DNA of 64,000 bases from an uncultured Alphaproteobacteria bacterium (GTDB lineage Bacteria > Pseudomonadota > Alphaproteobacteria > SP197), in NCBI GenBank assembly GCA_943787175.1, contig CALSLK010000010.1:91241-155240 (forward strand), in the 5' to 3' direction. This document shows, one piece after another, positions 10,124 through 22,681 of the stretch. The notes below the pieces were generated by a model. The model made no database searches, was not told the origin of the DNA, and saw nothing but the letters and a program-made list of their open reading frames with translations. The position numbers and the translations under genes are program-made. How positions within the stretch are numbered: position 1 is the first letter of the stretch; the number at the start of each line of letters is the position of its first letter.

Positions 10124-11762
10124 TCGCGTGTTGCGGCATCTTTGCTGACCAGACCGCTGCGCAGATCATCAGTGATCGCTTTCTCACTGCGTTGCTCTGC
10201 CAACCCGTAACCGCCGCCGCCCGGCGTTTCGACCCACAGGCGGTCGTCGGGGGGAATGTCCTGCTCGCCTTTGCCGTTCATGGGCTTGCCGGAAGACAGA
10301 CGCAGGATGCCGCGTGCCCCGTCCTTTCCCCCGGCCCGCCCACGTGCCGGATAGGTGATGCGGTCCAGTGCGGCGGCAAGCTGGAACGGCGCTTCCTCGC
10401 TTGAACCGATCTCGATGACCTGGCCGTTGCCGCCGCGGTACTTGCCCGCGCCACCGGAATCGGGGCGCAGTTCGCGCCGCCACACGATCAGCGGCGTGGT
10501 TGATTCCGTCATCTCCACCTGGCTTCCCATGACACCGGAGGGATAGGCCGTGGCATCCAGGCCGTCTGCGGTGGGCCGTCCGCCGGTGCCGCCGTTGTGG
10601 ACCAGCTCCATGGCGAACTGGCTCTGGTTGCTGGCATGGTGATGGCCGAAACCACCGCGCAGGGATAGGTCCCACAACACGGATGTGCCTTCTGCGGGCA
10701 CGGTGCCATCGCGCGCCTGGTGCAGACAGCCGAATGCCGCTTCCGGCAGCAACTGGCCCACGACATGACGCATGACCACCGGTGCCGGTTTCAGCGCATT
10801 CATGATCGAGCCTTCTGGTGCCGTCACGATGAAGGGTTCCAGCGCACCGGCATTGTTGGGAATGTCGGGCGCGATGATGCATTTCAGGGCAAACACCGTG
10901 TAGGCCTGGGCATAGGTCAACGGGCAGTTGATGCCGAACCGGGAACGGCCTGAGCTCCCGGCGAAGTCGATTTGGAGACTGTCATCGCCGATGGTCATGG
11001 TCGCGGCGATCTTGATCTCGAAGTCATAACCGTCGGTCATCATCTCCGAGGACCAAGTGCCCCGGGGCCAGGCACGGATGCGCTCAAGGGTTGCCTCGCG
11101 CGATGTATCGATGATGTGCTGGGCCAGACCGTCGAGGCTCTCCATGGCAAACTCACGCATCATGCCGGCCAGGCGCTCCTCGCCCACTTCACAGCAGGCA
11201 ATCAGAGCATAGAGGTCGCCCTCGTTCTGCACGGGAACGCGGCTGTTGGCGTGCAGCAGCTTCATCATGGTGTCGTTGATGACGCCGGCATCGACCAGCT
11301 TGATCGGCGGGATATAAAGGCCTTCCTCGTGCACATCGGCGGCATCGGGCCCGAAACTGCGCCCGCCGATATCGGCCAGGTGCGAGGTGCAGGAGTTCAG
11401 GCCGATCAGCCTGCCGTCCAGGAAGCATGGCTTCACCAGTACGAAGTCGTTGAGATGGCCTGAACCCAGCCACGGGATCGTTGGTAAGATAGATATCGCC
11501 CTCGACCATGGTTTCGGGCGGGAAGATGCCGACGAAGTGTTTGCACCGCCGCTGCCATGGTGTTGATGTGGCCTGGCGTGCCGGTCACCGCCTGGGCCAT
11601 CATGCGGCCCTGAAGATCGAAGATGCCGGCCGAGATGTCGCCTGACTCGCGCACGATCGGACTGAACGCCGCGCGCATCAGGGTCTGGCCCTGTTCCTCG
11701 ACCACTGCGATCAGGCGGTTCCACATGATCTGCAGGTTGATGCGTTCAAGAGCCTCGTTCAT
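10099..11762 (-). CDS. hyuB: hydantoinase B / oxoprolinase subunit, one frameshifted zone
   Basis: The first about 85 residues (MNEALERINLQIMWNRLIAVVEEQ...) and the remaining about 455 are in different frames, joined near 11,470-11,540. Typical HyuB features follow: SGDISAGIFD, GHLNDFVLVKP, and the C-terminal TPGGGGYG. Its start overlaps the hyuA stop by 4 bases (ATGA), so the two subunits are translationally coupled. With HyuA it should form an ATP-dependent N-methylhydantoinase or 5-oxoprolinase. The 3' end overlaps the end of the convergent regulator gene by about 25 bases. Confidence 0.85.
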
Positions 11763-13845
11763 GGGTTTGCCTCCTGACGACGTTCAAGCACGATATGACC
11801 GAACCGGTCGATGCGTCCGTCATAACCGCCGGTCACGACCGTGGTGGTCTGGCCTTCAAACAGGACGCAGGGCCCAGCGAAGGTCGCGCCAGGCCGAAGG
11901 CTCTTGCGGTCATAGGCTGCGGCTTCGGCGGATTTTCCGGCCGCAGGGTCGACCAGAAGACGTCGGCTTGCGGGTTCGGCCTCGTGCGGGTCTTCGTCGG
12001 ACTGATCGGTCGCAAGGGCAGGGGACTGGGCAGAGACGATGACCTTCCAGCCCAGGATCTCGATATCCATGCCGGGAACCGCGCGGCGGAACAGACGCGC
12101 GTACTCTGCGTTATAGCTCGCGGCCAGGCGTTCGTTTTCTCCGGCCTGGAGATCGCCGTCGCCGACGGCGACCTCGATCTCGTGGCCCTGGCCAAGATAA
12201 CGCATGAAACAGGTGCGCTTCTCTGTCAGCTCGGCATCGGGTGCCCCCTGGCGCACGATATCGCGTGCCTCCCGTCCCAGGCCCGCGAAGACGTCGTTGA
12301 CGGCGTCCAGATCGAAGTCCGAAACCGTCATGTAGCGGCTTCGGATCACCTCATAGGCAATCGGCGCGCGCAGGAACCCGACCGCCGAACCCACGCCGGG
12401 GTCATGGGGAATGACGACCCGCGGAATTGCCAGCTTCTCGGCCATGCGACAGGCGTGCAGTGGGCCCGCGCCACCGAAGGCGATCATGGTGCGGTGGCGC
12501 AGGTCCTTGCCCCGCTCCACGGCATGGACCCTGGCGGCATTGGCCATGTTTTCATCGACGACTTCGGAAATGCCCAGGGCGCCATCCAGCGGCTCCAGCC
12601 CCAGCGGTGTTGCCACGTGTTCACCGATGGCATTGTGCGAGGCTTGGACATTCAGCGTCATGCGGCCATCGGCAAATCCGTCGGGATCCAGTCTTCCCAG
12701 CGCCAGGTCCGCATCGGTCACGGCGGCATCGGTGCCCCCATGGCCGTAACAGGCCGGGCCGGGTTCAGAGCCTGTGCTGTCGGGGCCCACGGTGATGCGG
12801 TTCAAGGTATCGAGCCGCGCGATGGAACCGCCGCCGGCACCAATCTCGATCATCTCGATCACGGGAATGCGTACCGGCAGGCCGCTGCCCTTCATGAAGC
12901 GTGCCGCACGGGCAATCTCGAAGGTGCGGGCGGTCTGTGGCGTGGCGTCGTCGATCAGGCAGATCTTGGCCGTCGTGCCGCCCATGTCATAGGACAACAC
13001 CTCGGCCTCGCCGCGCTCGGCGGCAACGGTGGCGGCCAGGATCGCACCGCCGCTGGGCCCGCTTTCCACCAGGCGGATGGGATAGCGGATGGCCGTTTCC
13101 AGCGCGCAGACACCGCCGCCCGAGGTCATCATCAGCATCGGACTGGTGATGCCGAAGGCTTTGAGTTCGCCGTCCAGCGCCGTCAGGTAGCGCGCCATCA
13201 GCGGCTGCACATAGGCGTTGCAGGACGCCGTTGTCAGGCGCTCGTACTCGCGCATCTCCGGGCAGACTTCGCTCGACAGCGTGATCTGCAGGTCCGGCAG
13301 TTCGGCCCGCAGCAGGTCGCGCCACGCGCTGCTCGTGCGCCGGGTTGGCATAGGCGTGGAGCAGGCCGATGGCGACCGCCTCGACGCCTTCCTCCCGCAT
13401 GGCCGCAGACGATGGCGGGTACGCCGGATTCATCGAGCGGGATCAGCACCTGGCCGCGCACATCCATGCGCTCGACAACGGGATAGGTCAGGTGGCGCGG
13501 GAACCAGGGGCTCCGGCTTCTCCAGGAACACATCGTACTGGTCGAAGCGATTCTCATAGGCCAGGCGCAGCGTGTCGCGGAACCCGTCGGTGCAGATCAG
13601 GGCGGTCACCGCGCCCTTGCGCTCGATCAGGGCGTTGGTCGCCAGGGTCGTGCCATGGATCACACCGGTGATCTCTTCGGGCTTCACGCCGGCACTCTCC
13701 AGCGCCAGAGCGGACCCCGTTCATCACCCCCTGTTCGGGGGCCTGCGGCGTGGTCGGAACCTTGGACGTGGCAAGGCTGCCGTCGTCGCGATTCAAGCGC
13801 GACATCCGTGAAGGTGCCGCCGATATCTGCTGCCAGTCGCGCCAT
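11759..13845 (-). pseudogene. hyuA: hydantoinase A / oxoprolinase subunit, several frameshifts
   Basis: The start MARLAADIGGTFTDV at 13,845 is the classical ATP-binding N-terminus of HyuA. The segment EEITGVIHGTTLATNALIERKG follows in another frame, then AMREEGVEAVAIGLLHAYANP, then a long intact stretch of 530 residues from 13,351 with ESGPSGGAILAA, DMGGTTAKI and GGAGPLHAC. At least four single-base indels lie between 13,340 and 13,800. Corrected length is about 695 residues, the family norm. It probably works as a dimer with HyuB. The breaks cluster in the first third of the gene. Confidence 0.85.
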
Positions 13846-14057
13846 GGCGATTCCTGCCCCATATTCGGGGCGAACCCTGTCAGCGAACGGCACGGCTGCC
13901 AATCGGAATCGCACGTGCCGGCGGTCCAACAGGTGGCAATTATTTCGTCGGGGTCTGTTGCGCGCGATTTTGCAGAAGCCGCGCCGGTCACGTCAGTCGC
14001 CGGCGCCCGATACCATCCGGCCATCGACCGGTGCGGGGGCGTGCCGGTTGCGCTTGG

Positions 14058-14252
14058 TACGACCATGCGCTCGTGCAATTCCGTGATCGCCGGCGCTGCC
14101 GGTCTTCACACAGGCGAAGGGCAGAATGGCCATGGATCAGGCAGGCGAATGCCTGCGCCGATCATGCGGAATCCGAACGAGGAGGCGACACCCATATGTT
14201 CCAGATAGGTCTCGTCGACCGACTGGGGGTGGCGGGTAAAGTGGTCGAACAT
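14058..14252 (-). pseudogene. DUF6356-like small protein, frameshifted
   Basis: From the ATG at 14,252 the frame reads MFDHFTRHPQSVDETYLEHM and then GVASSFGFRMIGAGI. This resembles the start of DUF6356 proteins (small alphaproteobacterial proteins with one hydrophobic segment). The match continues in other frames as ILPFACVKTGSA and ITELHERMVV, so two indels are likely. The exact 3' end is unclear. Function is unknown. The 200 bases between here and hyuA hold nothing else I can support. Confidence 0.5.
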
Positions 14253-14431
14253 GAAAACTCCCGGCGGCGTGAACGGTCTGCCCTGAAACGGGCTCCCTTT
14301 GCTGGAACCTCATTGTCCCAACCTCTAGAAGTCCAGCGGGCACCGGAATCTGTTTGCTTTCTTGCGCACTTATCCCGCTATCAGGCAGCATCAGTTTCTA
14401 TGTCTATGAAGCTTTATTCCGTGGGATGTTC

Positions 14432-14900
14432 ATGCTCGATGACGTCAGACAAGAGCCATCCTTGGCCTTCTCCAGAAGCTGACGCCACGCTGGTCGCTGG
14501 CCGCGATCGCCGGAGGAGGTGCATCTCTCCACCACCCCCTGCTGGCGGCGCATCCAGAGGCTGGAGCGCGACGGTTACATCGCCGCGCGTGTCGCCCTGC
14601 TCGATCCCGACAAGGCGAACGTTCCCATCACCGTCTTTGTCTCGGTCCGCACGGACGAGCACAACGAGGCCTGGCTCGAGACCTTTGCGCGCGAGGTCGC
14701 CGATGTGCCCGAGGTGGTCGAGATCTACCGCATGGCCGGCGAGATCGATTACCTCATGAAGGTCGTGGTCCCCGACATCCAGGCCTATGACCGCGTCTAC
14801 AAGACGCTCATCGCCAAGACCCGCTTCTTCGATGTCAGTTCCATGTTCGCCATGGAGCGCATCAAACACACCACCGCCCTGCCGCTCTACCTATCTCTAG
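14432..14900 (+). pseudogene. Lrp/AsnC-family regulator, frameshifted
   Basis: The frame from ATG 14,432 starts MLDDV, and the helix-turn-helix continues after a break as EEVHLSTTPCWRRIQRLERD, the Lrp recognition helix. The RAM/ligand domain follows (PITVFVSVRTDEH, then AGEIDYLMKVVVPDIQAYDR) and ends near KHTTALPL. Corrected length is about 155 residues, the family norm. One indel lies between 14,440 and 14,520 and possibly one near the stop. It is convergent with the ArsC-like gene, the ends overlapping by a few bases. Confidence 0.8.
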
Positions 14901-15251
14901 GAGCCCGAGAGTTCGGCCTTCTGGGCATCCTTGAAGCCGACCATCGCGGCCGCGCGCCCAGATCAACAGACCGGCCGCTTCATGATGGCTGGCTGCGCCA
15001 TGATCAGAGTGCATGCGCCTTTGCTGTTGTCCAGATCGGCCTTGTCGGCAGTCCGACAGCGCCCGCCAGGTCGTGCCGCGCGTGTTGACCAGAACCTCAT
15101 GCCCCAGTTCTTCCAGCCACGCTGCCAGGGCATCGCCATCCAGGCCATCGGCCCGGACATCGTGAAACCGGTGCTCCAGCCCTTCGCCCTTCATCCAGGC
15201 CAGCGCCTTCTTGCAGGTGTCACAGTTCTTCAGGCCATAGACGACAATCAT
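14897..15251 (-). pseudogene. ArsC/Spx-like thioredoxin-fold protein, frameshifted
   Basis: MIVVYGLKNCDTCKKALAW carries the CxxC of the ArsC/Spx/YffB family. The remainder (VNTRGTTWRALSD, then ADLDNSKGACTLIMAQPAIMK, then AAMVGFKDAQKAEL) is spread over three frames, with indels near 15,060 and 14,960. Corrected length is about 117 residues, as for YffB-type proteins. The exact role (arsenate reductase or redox regulator) cannot be set from sequence. Confidence 0.75.
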
Positions 15252-15278
15252 GCGATTCCTCCCGTTTCAGGGTGAAGA

Positions 15279-16002
15279 CTACTGATGACCTGAAGGCTGC
15301 GTCACGCTGAAAGCATCATCGCAATCAGGAACATGCAGGGTCAGGCAGGGAACCCAGCCCTCCGGCACGGCGATGCGGGGATCATGGGTGCTTCCGTCGA
15401 TCAGGTCCGGTAGCAGATGGGTGTGGGGTCCCTCAGGCGTCTCCGTCCGGGCAATTGGCTGGGTCACGATGATCTCGGCCAGGCTGGTACGGAACAGGCG
15501 TGGTGGGCTGGCCTCGACCAGAGCCATCAGGGCCGGGTGATGGGTGCCGACCAGCGCGTCACCCAGGGCGCTGCGTAATGTCGTGATGAGGCCGGGATCC
15601 CTCACCATCACCATAGGCTCCAACGAAGACGCGCCTGCGCCGATGTCAAACAGCACTGCGCCATCGCGTTCGCCCGACCTCGCGCAATACCGCTGAAGAC
15701 GCCAACGGCGCTTTTGCACCTGGCAGACAGAACAGCACGCCGCGCACCCGGTGACCATGTCGCCGGCTTTCCAGGTCATAGGGAACCGGCATGACGCCGT
15801 CGCGCAGATGGATCGTCATGGCGCCGCCTTCGCAGGATGCGGTCATGTCACGGCGCGTGTCGCTCCAGCTGACGCCGCTCCCGGGTGGTGCGTGAAACTC
15901 CGCCACGACGCCGGGCACGCCGACACTCCACGAGACGCCGTCCCGATCTCTCCAGAAGGTCAGCGTTGCAGCAAAGGCGGACTCGTCAAGAAAGGGGTTC
16001 AT
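15279..16002 (-). CDS. hypothetical protein, one frameshift
   Basis: Two frames join near 15,670. The N-terminal part from ATG 16,002 reads MNPFLDESAFAATLTFWRDR and contains GVPGVVAEFHAPPGSG. The C-terminal part reads LFDIGAGASSLEPMVMVRDP and ends SVTQPSGHQ. Corrected length is about 240 residues. I recognise no catalytic motif. It may be a conserved domain of unknown function found in related alphaproteobacteria (weak recall). It has no signal peptide and is divergent from the TauD-like gene. Confidence 0.55.
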
Positions 16003-16049
16003 CGCTAAAGTTGGCAACGAAACGAGACGACTTCGCAAGGGAATGCACC

Positions 16050-17132
16050 ATGGCCGATGTTTATCTCCAGCCGGTCGAGCATGAATCGGCCTGGACCTGC
16101 CGACTGAAGCTGGGCTCGATCGATGCCGATGACCCTGCAATGGGAGCCGCGCCACATCGACGCGCTCGAAGATGCCTATGCCGCCATCGAGAAGCAGGGC
16201 CTGACCCTCGACGAGGTCGAAGCACGAGCATTTCAAGGTCCCGGCCATCGCCGGTGAACTGCGTGAGATCTTACGAAGAGGTCATGTGGGGACGCGGCAT
16301 CGTGCTGGTGAACCGTCTGCCGGTCGAGGAATGGTCCCAGAAGAAGTCGGAGATCATCTATTGGGGCATCGGCACCCATCTGGGCAAGGGCCAGTCGCAG
16401 TCGGTCATCGGCGACCGTCTGGGGCATGTCGTCAACATCGGCGGCAAGGATCACAACGAACGCGCCTACCGCAACTCCCTGCCGCTCACGCTCCACACCG
16501 ACGCCTGCGACATCCTCTGCATGCTCTCCATCCGCAAGGGCGATTCCGGTGGTGAGTCGCAATACGCCAGCGCGCTTGCGGTCCACAACATCATGCTCGA
16601 GGAGCGCCCCGACCTGCTGGAGCCGCTCTATCGCGGCTTCCGCTATCACCGCTTTGGCGAGGAGGGCCCGGATGAAGCCTCCGGTCACCGATCATCATGT
16701 GCCGGTCCTGTCCGAGAAGCAGGGTTACGTCTCCTGCCGTTACGTCGCGGGCTACATCTACATGGCCTATGACGAGCTCAAGGAGCCGCTCAGCCAGCAT
16801 CAGATGGAAGCGCATCTGGCCTACTTCGACGACGTCGCCCAGCGGCCTGAGGTGAAGACTCCAGTTCATGATGGAGCCGGGCCACCTGCTGCTCTGCAAC
16901 AACCACACCACCCTCCATTCGCGCACCGGGTTCGAGGACACTCCCGGACCCTGAGACCGGGCGCATGCTGCTCCGCCTCTGGCTCACCGCCCACGAAGGC
17001 GAGCGCCGCCCGATCAATCCCGACATCGAGATGTACCGCCAGGTCGGCATTCCCAAACGTGACGACCGCGTCGACACCCGTTATCGCGGCGACGCCACCA
17101 GGGCGCTGGAATCAGGCGTCCTGAAGTACTGA
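16050..17132 (+). pseudogene. TauD/TfdA-family dioxygenase-like, many frameshifts
   Basis: It starts MADVYLQPVEHESAW at 16,050 and ends ALESGVLKY before TGA at 17,132. The longest intact part (16,260-16,690) reads EVMWGRGIVLVNRLP and contains PLTLHTDACDI, the HxD iron motif, with NIGGKDHNE. The distal part with SCRYVAGYIYMAYDE and HEGERRPINPDIEMYR is in other frames. Six or more single-base indels break it. Corrected, it would be about 360 residues, as in the gamma-butyrobetaine/TfdA-like group. The substrate is unknown. Confidence 0.75.
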
Positions 17133-17178
17133 AATCGGGGGCTGTGATTGCTGCCAAACTCTGATCTATAGTTCAGTC

Positions 17179-18762
17179 ATGCTTAGCTCGTCAGTGGTTC
17201 TTCCTCATCGCGTCGATCACCCTTGATTGGGATCGCGCTCCTCTCGTTGCTTTGGCAGAACGCCCTGTGGTCGTTCGCCGTGGTCGGCCCGCTTGTCGTG
17301 CTGGGCCTGCTCGATGCAACCCATTCCAGGCACAACGTGCTGCGCAACTATCCCGTTGTGGGGCATCTGCGTTACTTTGCGGAGTTCATTCGCCCGAACA
17401 TTCAGCAGTACTTCATCAACACCAACCGGTCGGGCCGGCCCTATCCGCGCGAGATTCGCGATCTGGTCGATGCCCGTGCGCGCGGTGCCGAGGCGCTGCT
17501 GCCGTTCGGCACGCAACACGATGTTCTCTCGACCGGTGATGAGTTTTCTTATCACTCCCTGCATGTGAAACATGTGCCTGAGGAAGACGGTCGCGTGCTG
17601 GTCGGTGGCCCCGATTGCAAGCAGCCTTATCTTGCCTCACGTCTCAACATCTCGGCCATGAGCTTCGGGGCGTTGTCGTCCAATGCGGTCATCGCGCTGA
17701 ACACCGGCGCGCGGATGGCCGGCTGTTTTCATGATACCGGGGAGGGCGGCCTCGCCGACTACCATCTGCAGGGCGGCGGTGACGTCAGCTGGCAGATCGG
17801 CACCGGCTATTTCGGCGCACGCACCGAAGACGGCAAGTTTGATCGCGAACTCTTCAAGAAAAAGTCGCGGCTCGACAACGTCAAGATGATCGCGATCAAG
17901 CTCTCGCAAGGCGCCAAGCCCTCTCATGGCGGCGTTCTGCCATCAGCCAAGATCACACCGGAGATCAGCAGGATCCGCGGCGTGCCCATGGGCAAAGACT
18001 GCCTGTCACCACCCACCCACAGTGCGTTTTCCACACCCCGCGAACTGCTGGAATGCTGTGAAGCTGTTGCGGGAGCTTTCCGACGGCAAGCCCATCGGCT
18101 TCAAGCTATGCATCGGCAACAGGTCGGAGTTTCTGGGCATCGTGTAAGCGATGGTCGACACCGGCATCAAGCCCGATTTCATTCAGGTCGATGGTTCCGA
18201 GGGCGGTACCGGTGCCGCCCCCATGGAGTTCACCAACCGGCTGGGCATGCCGATCAACGAGGCCATTGCCTTTGTCCACGATGCCCTGGTTGGTGCCGGT
18301 GTGCGCGACGACATCCGCCTGATCGCCAGCGGCAAGGTCGCGACCGGTTACGACATGGTGACCAAGATCGCGCTGGGTGCCGATATGTGCAGTGCCGCGC
18401 GCGCCTTCATGTTTACGGTCGGCTGTATCCAGGCGCTTCATTGCCATACCAACAAATGCCCCACCGGCATCGCGACGCAAAACCCGATTCTGGCGCGGGC
18501 CGTTGTCGTGGCCGACAAGGCGCCCCCCGTTGCCAACTATCATGGCGAAACCATCCGGGTGTTGCGTGAGCTGGTCGGTGCCATGGGTCTGGAACGTATC
18601 GGTGATCTCGACCGCAGCCACATTCTGCGTCGCATGGATGACACCTCGGCAGACCGTTACGACGAAATCTATCCCCCGCTCAAACCGGGCGATCTCGGTG
18701 TTGATACCGCGCCGGAACGCCTGGCCAGGGACTGGGCGCTGGCCGACGCGGATCGATTCTGA
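17179..18762 (+). pseudogene. FMN-binding glutamate synthase-family protein, frameshifted
   Basis: The first part (17,223-18,050) encodes one membrane-leaning N-terminal stretch, then the GltB central-domain sequence SAMSFGALSSNAVIALNTGA, GEGGLADYHLQGGGD and KLSQGAKPSHGGVLP. After indels near 18,055 and 18,145 it continues DFIQVDGSEGGTGAAP, ASGKVATGYDMVTKIALGA and CHTNKCPTGIATQ, the FMN and Fe-S region. The family includes glutamate synthase large-subunit-like proteins without an amidotransferase domain. The reading RQWFFLIASITL before 17,223 suggests a start near 17,179 and a further indel. The glutamine amidotransferase gene follows at once, so the two may form a split glutamate-synthase-like enzyme (inference). 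Confidence 0.85.
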
Positions 18763-18822
18763 CGACAGCGCCCCACACATCGGTGACTTCCAGTTGCTCC
18801 TCACAAAGACCAAGGTGACGTG

Positions 18823-19642
18823 ATGTGTGAACTCCTCGGAAAATCCAGTAGCCAGCCCGCGACCATCAATCTGTCGCTCAGTGAATTTGCCCAGCATGGC
18901 GGACGCACGGGCCCTCACAAGGATGGCTGGGGCATTGCCTATTATGATGGTGCCGACATCCGTCTGGTAAAGGACACACGTGGTGCATCCGAAAGCCCCT
19001 GGGTTGATTTTGTGGAAGAACAGGGCTTGTCGGCCAAGACCGTGATCGGCCACATTCGTAATGCGACCACAGGCCATGTCGCGATTGCCAACACACATCC
19101 TTTTGCACGTGAACTGGGCGGGCGCATGCACGTCTTTGCCCATAATGGCGTCGTCAATGGCGTGCTGGGTGGCGGATTGTCGCTGGGTCGCTTCCATCCC
19201 ATTGGCGAAACCGATTCCGAACACGCGTTCTGTGCCATGCTGAAGGAACTGGAAGACCTGTGGTCCCGTGCCGATGGGGTGCCATCGCTGGATGCGCGTC
19301 TGGATATTCTGGAAGTCCTTTGCCGTCAAAGTCTCCGCAGTTTCGGCCCCGCCAACTTCCTCTATGCCGATGGCGAAACCCTCTTTCGCCCACAGCCATG
19401 AGCGCCACCAGGACGACGGCACCCGCCGCCCGCCGGGCCTCCACATGCTGCGCCGGACCTGCGCCACCGACACGGACGGTATCGATGGCGGCGGGCTGCG
19501 CGTTCACAAGGTGGAGCAGGGCCAGTCCGTGATCGTTCTGGCCTCGGTCCCGCTCACGCGGGACGAAGCCTGGACGCCGCTTGCTCCTGGAACGCTGCTG
19601 GCCATGGAATCGGGCGCAATTGTCGCCACGCGCGGGCAGTGA
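18823..19642 (+). CDS. class II glutamine amidotransferase, one frameshift near the end
   Basis: MCELLGKS places the catalytic Cys directly after Met, which fixes the start at 18,823. KDGWGIAYY, HIRNATTG and FAHNGVV are the expected class II (Ntn-hydrolase) amidotransferase motifs. Near 19,395 the frame changes, after which MLRRTCATDTDG and LASVPLTRDEAW complete a YafJ/EgtC-like protein of about 270 residues. It follows the FMN glutamate-synthase-like gene by about 60 bases and may supply ammonia from glutamine in the same pathway. Confidence 0.85.
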
Positions 19643-19886
19643 ATTTCAGGCTAAGCTTGAATCCGGCAAACCGGGCGTGAGGGATTTGGGATGGATGATC
19701 GACCGCTGAAGGTGCGGGTGCCGCGGGTCTGCGCTGCTGGCCGATCCGACGCTCAACAAGAGCACGGCGTTCAGTTTTGAGGAACGCGATGCCTTCGGGC
19801 TGCACGGTCTTGACCTGCTCCCCTAAAACTGGTCCATGCTGAGTGAGAGAGTCCGGTTAATCTGAACTCCAAAGGAGGAGGAAGGT

Positions 19887-20165
19887 ATGAGCCGGAAGAG
19901 ATATACGCCTGAACAGATCATTGGCTTTTTGCGGGAGGCTGAGGTGCGCCTGTCGCAGGGCGAGAAGATCGGTGTGATCTGTCGTGGTCTTGGGGTGTCG
20001 GAGCAGAGCTATTACCGCTGGCGTCGCGAGTATGGCGGCCTGAAGGTCGACCAGGCCAAGCGCCTGAAGGACCTGGAGAAGGAGAACGCGCGGTTGCGTC
20101 GTGCGGTCTCGGACCTGACGCTCGACAAGCTGATCCTCAAGGAGGTCGCTGAGGGAAACTTCTAA
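19887..20165 (+). CDS. IS3-family transposase OrfA
   Basis: 92 residues. It begins MSRKRYTPEQIIGFLREAE and holds an HTH (GVICRGLGVSEQSYYRW) plus a leucine-zipper-like stretch (LKDLEKENARLRRAVSDL), the OrfA layout of the IS407 group. An AGGAGG lies just upstream. The downstream OrfB is in the -1 frame, so full transposase is expected by programmed frameshifting near 20,150. Confidence 0.92.
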   Translation: MSRKRYTPEQIIGFLREAEVRLSQGEKIGVICRGLGVSEQSYYRWRREYGGLKVDQAKRLKDLEKENARLRRAVSDLTLDKLILKEVAEGNF

Positions 20166-21061
20166 GCCCCTCACGCCGCCGTGCTGCGGTTGATCATGTG
20201 CAGGTCCGGCTCGACGTGTCGCAGCGTCGTGCGTGCCGTGTGATCGGCCAGCATCGTTCGAGCCAACGCCTGCGTCTGATTGAACGTGACGACGAGGTGG
20301 CCCTGACGGCTGCCATCGTTGCACTGGCATCCGAGTATGGCCGCTACGGCTATCGGAGGATCGCGGCTCTGCTGCGATCACGGGGCTGGAACGTGAACGT
20401 CAAACGTGTCTGGCGGACCTGGCGGCGTGAGGGGCTGAAGGTACCAACAAAGCAGCCAAAGCGCAGGCGGCTGTGGCTCAATGACGGATCGTGCATCCGT
20501 TTGCGTCCGAGCCGGCGCAATCATGTCTGGGCCTACGACTTCGTGCAGGACCGCACCCATGACGGTCGGACGTTCCGGATGCTGACGGTGATCGATGAGT
20601 TCACACGTGAGTGCCTGGCGATCACCGTGGCCAGAAGGCTGCGGCATGACGACGTTCTGCAGGTTCTGGCCGATCTGTTCACCCACCATGGGCCGCCCGA
20701 TCACATCCGTTCGGACAATGGCAGCGAGTTCACAGCCACTGCCGTGCGCAAATGGCTGCCGCGGGTTGGCGTAAAGACCCTGTTCATCGAACCGGGAAGC
20801 CCCTGGGAGAATGGCTACAACGAGAGCTTCAATGGCAAGCTGCGTGACGAGTTACTCAACGGCGAGATCTTCACCACGCTGCACGAAGCCCAGGTGCTGA
20901 TCGAACGCTGGCGTCAGCACTACAACACCGTCAGGCCACACAGCTCGCTGGGCTACAAACCACCCGCTCCAGAAGCCATCTTGCCGCGCCCTGCAGGTCT
21001 GCCCTACGCTACGCTCCGGTCAGCCCAGCAGGGCGACCACAACCGCCGGACTCTAACATAG
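20156..21061 (+). CDS. IS3-family transposase OrfB (DDE integrase core)
   Basis: The frame opens around 20,156 ([14 protein letters not shown]) in the -1 frame relative to OrfA; a stand-alone ATG is at 20,198. The rve core shows the three acidic residues: AYDFVQD, SDNGSEF and [16 protein letters not shown]. About 300 residues when fused. The reading frame is intact to the stop at 21,061, about 30 bases before the right inverted repeat. Confidence 0.9.
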   Translation, partial: KLLSPSRRRAAVDHVQVRLDVSQRRACRVIGQHRSSQRLRLIERDDEVALTAAIVALASEYGRYGYRRIAALLRSRGWNVNVKRVWRTWRREGLKVPTKQPKRRRLWLNDGSCIRLRPSRRNHVWAYDFVQDRTHDGRTFRMLTVIDEFTRECLAITVARRLRHDDVLQVLADLFTHHGPPDHIRSDNGSEFTATAVRKWLPRVGVKTLFIEPGSPWENGYNESFNGKLRDELLNGEIFTTLHEAQVLIERWRQHYNTVRPHSSLGYKPPAPEAILPRPAGLPYATLRSAQQGDHNRRTLT

Positions 21062-21106
21062 AAGGTGGACCACCTCTGTGGGGCAGGCCAGTCTGTTGCT
21101 GCCTGA

Positions 21107-21547
<441 letters not shown>

Positions 21548-22681
21548 TGATGTCGGGACCAACGACCCCGACCGGATCGAGGACCCGATCTATCTGGGCT
21601 GGCGCAACGAGCGCATCACCGGCCAGGACTATGACGACTTCGTCGAGGCCTTTCGTTCAGGCCGTCCAGAAGAAGTTCCCGAACGTTCTGCTGCAATGGG
21701 AAGACTTCGCCCAGCATCACGCTGCGCCCCTGCTGGAGCGCTACCGCGATCGCCTCTGCACCTTCAACGATGACATCCAGGGCACGGCTGCGGTCGTGCT
21801 GGCGACCCTCCTGGCCGCGGCGCGGGTTTCGCACACGCGCCTGGTGGATCAGCAGGTCGTCGTCTTTGGTGCCGGCTCTGCCGGTTGCGGCATTGCCGAG
21901 CAGATCGTCCGGGGCATGGTCCATGACGGGCTGAGCGAGGAGGACGCGCGCGGCCGGGTTCACATGATCGACCGCGTCGGATTGCTCCATGACGGCCTGA
22001 CCGGCCTGCTGCCGATCCAGAATCGCCTGCTGCAATCCTCGTGACAAGGTGATGCCCTGGTCTTCGGACGGCGAGACCGTCAGCCTTCTCGACGCCGTGA
22101 CCAACCTCAAGCCCACCGTCCTGATCGGGGTCAGCGGCCAGCCACGCCGGTTCACCGAAGAGGTTGTGCGCGCCATGGCAGCGGGGACCGAACGCCCGAT
22201 CATCTTCCCGCTCTCCAACCCCACCAGCCGGGTCGAGGCCGTGCCCGCCGATCTGATCGACTGGACCGATGGGCGTGCGCTGGTCGCGACCGGCAGCCCC
22301 TTTGATCCCGTTGAACGCAAGGGCACGCACAGTCACAAGATCGCCCAGTCCAACAACGCCTACATCTTCCCCGGCCTGGGGCTGGGCGTTCTGGCCAGCC
22401 AGGCGCCGTCGCGTCAGCGACGCCATGTTCATGGCCGCTGCCGAGGAACTCGCCGCATGTGCGCCCGCCATCAGTGACCAGGCCGACCGCCTGCTGCCGC
22501 CGGTTTCCGAACTGCCGAAGCCGTCAGCCGGCGTATCGCGGTTGCCGTCGGTCGTGCGGCCATCAGCGAAGGCCTGGCGCCCGAACGCAGCGATGACGAA
22601 CTCGCCGCACGGGTTGAAGAGACCTTCTGGGAGCCGCGTTACCGGCCCTACGAACGGGCTGACTAGCCCGCAGCAGGCAGG

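Larger units (their letters stand above)
19811..21090 (+). mobile_element. IS3-family (IS407-type) insertion sequence inside the malic enzyme gene
   Basis: Imperfect terminal inverted repeats start TGACCTGCTCCCC at 19,811 and, on the other strand, TGGCCTGCCCCAC from 21,090. The 4-bp direct repeat GTCT flanks the element (19,807-19,810 and 21,091-21,094), matching the 4-bp duplications made by the IS407 group. The length is 1,280 bp. It carries orfA and orfB in overlapping frames. Both ORFs look intact and the target duplication is perfect, so the insertion looks recent. Confidence 0.92.

Noticed and set aside
11795..13486. 563-codon ORF on the + strand
   Set aside because: Antisense to hyuA, with His/Gly/Ala-rich composition typical of antisense frames in GC-rich DNA.
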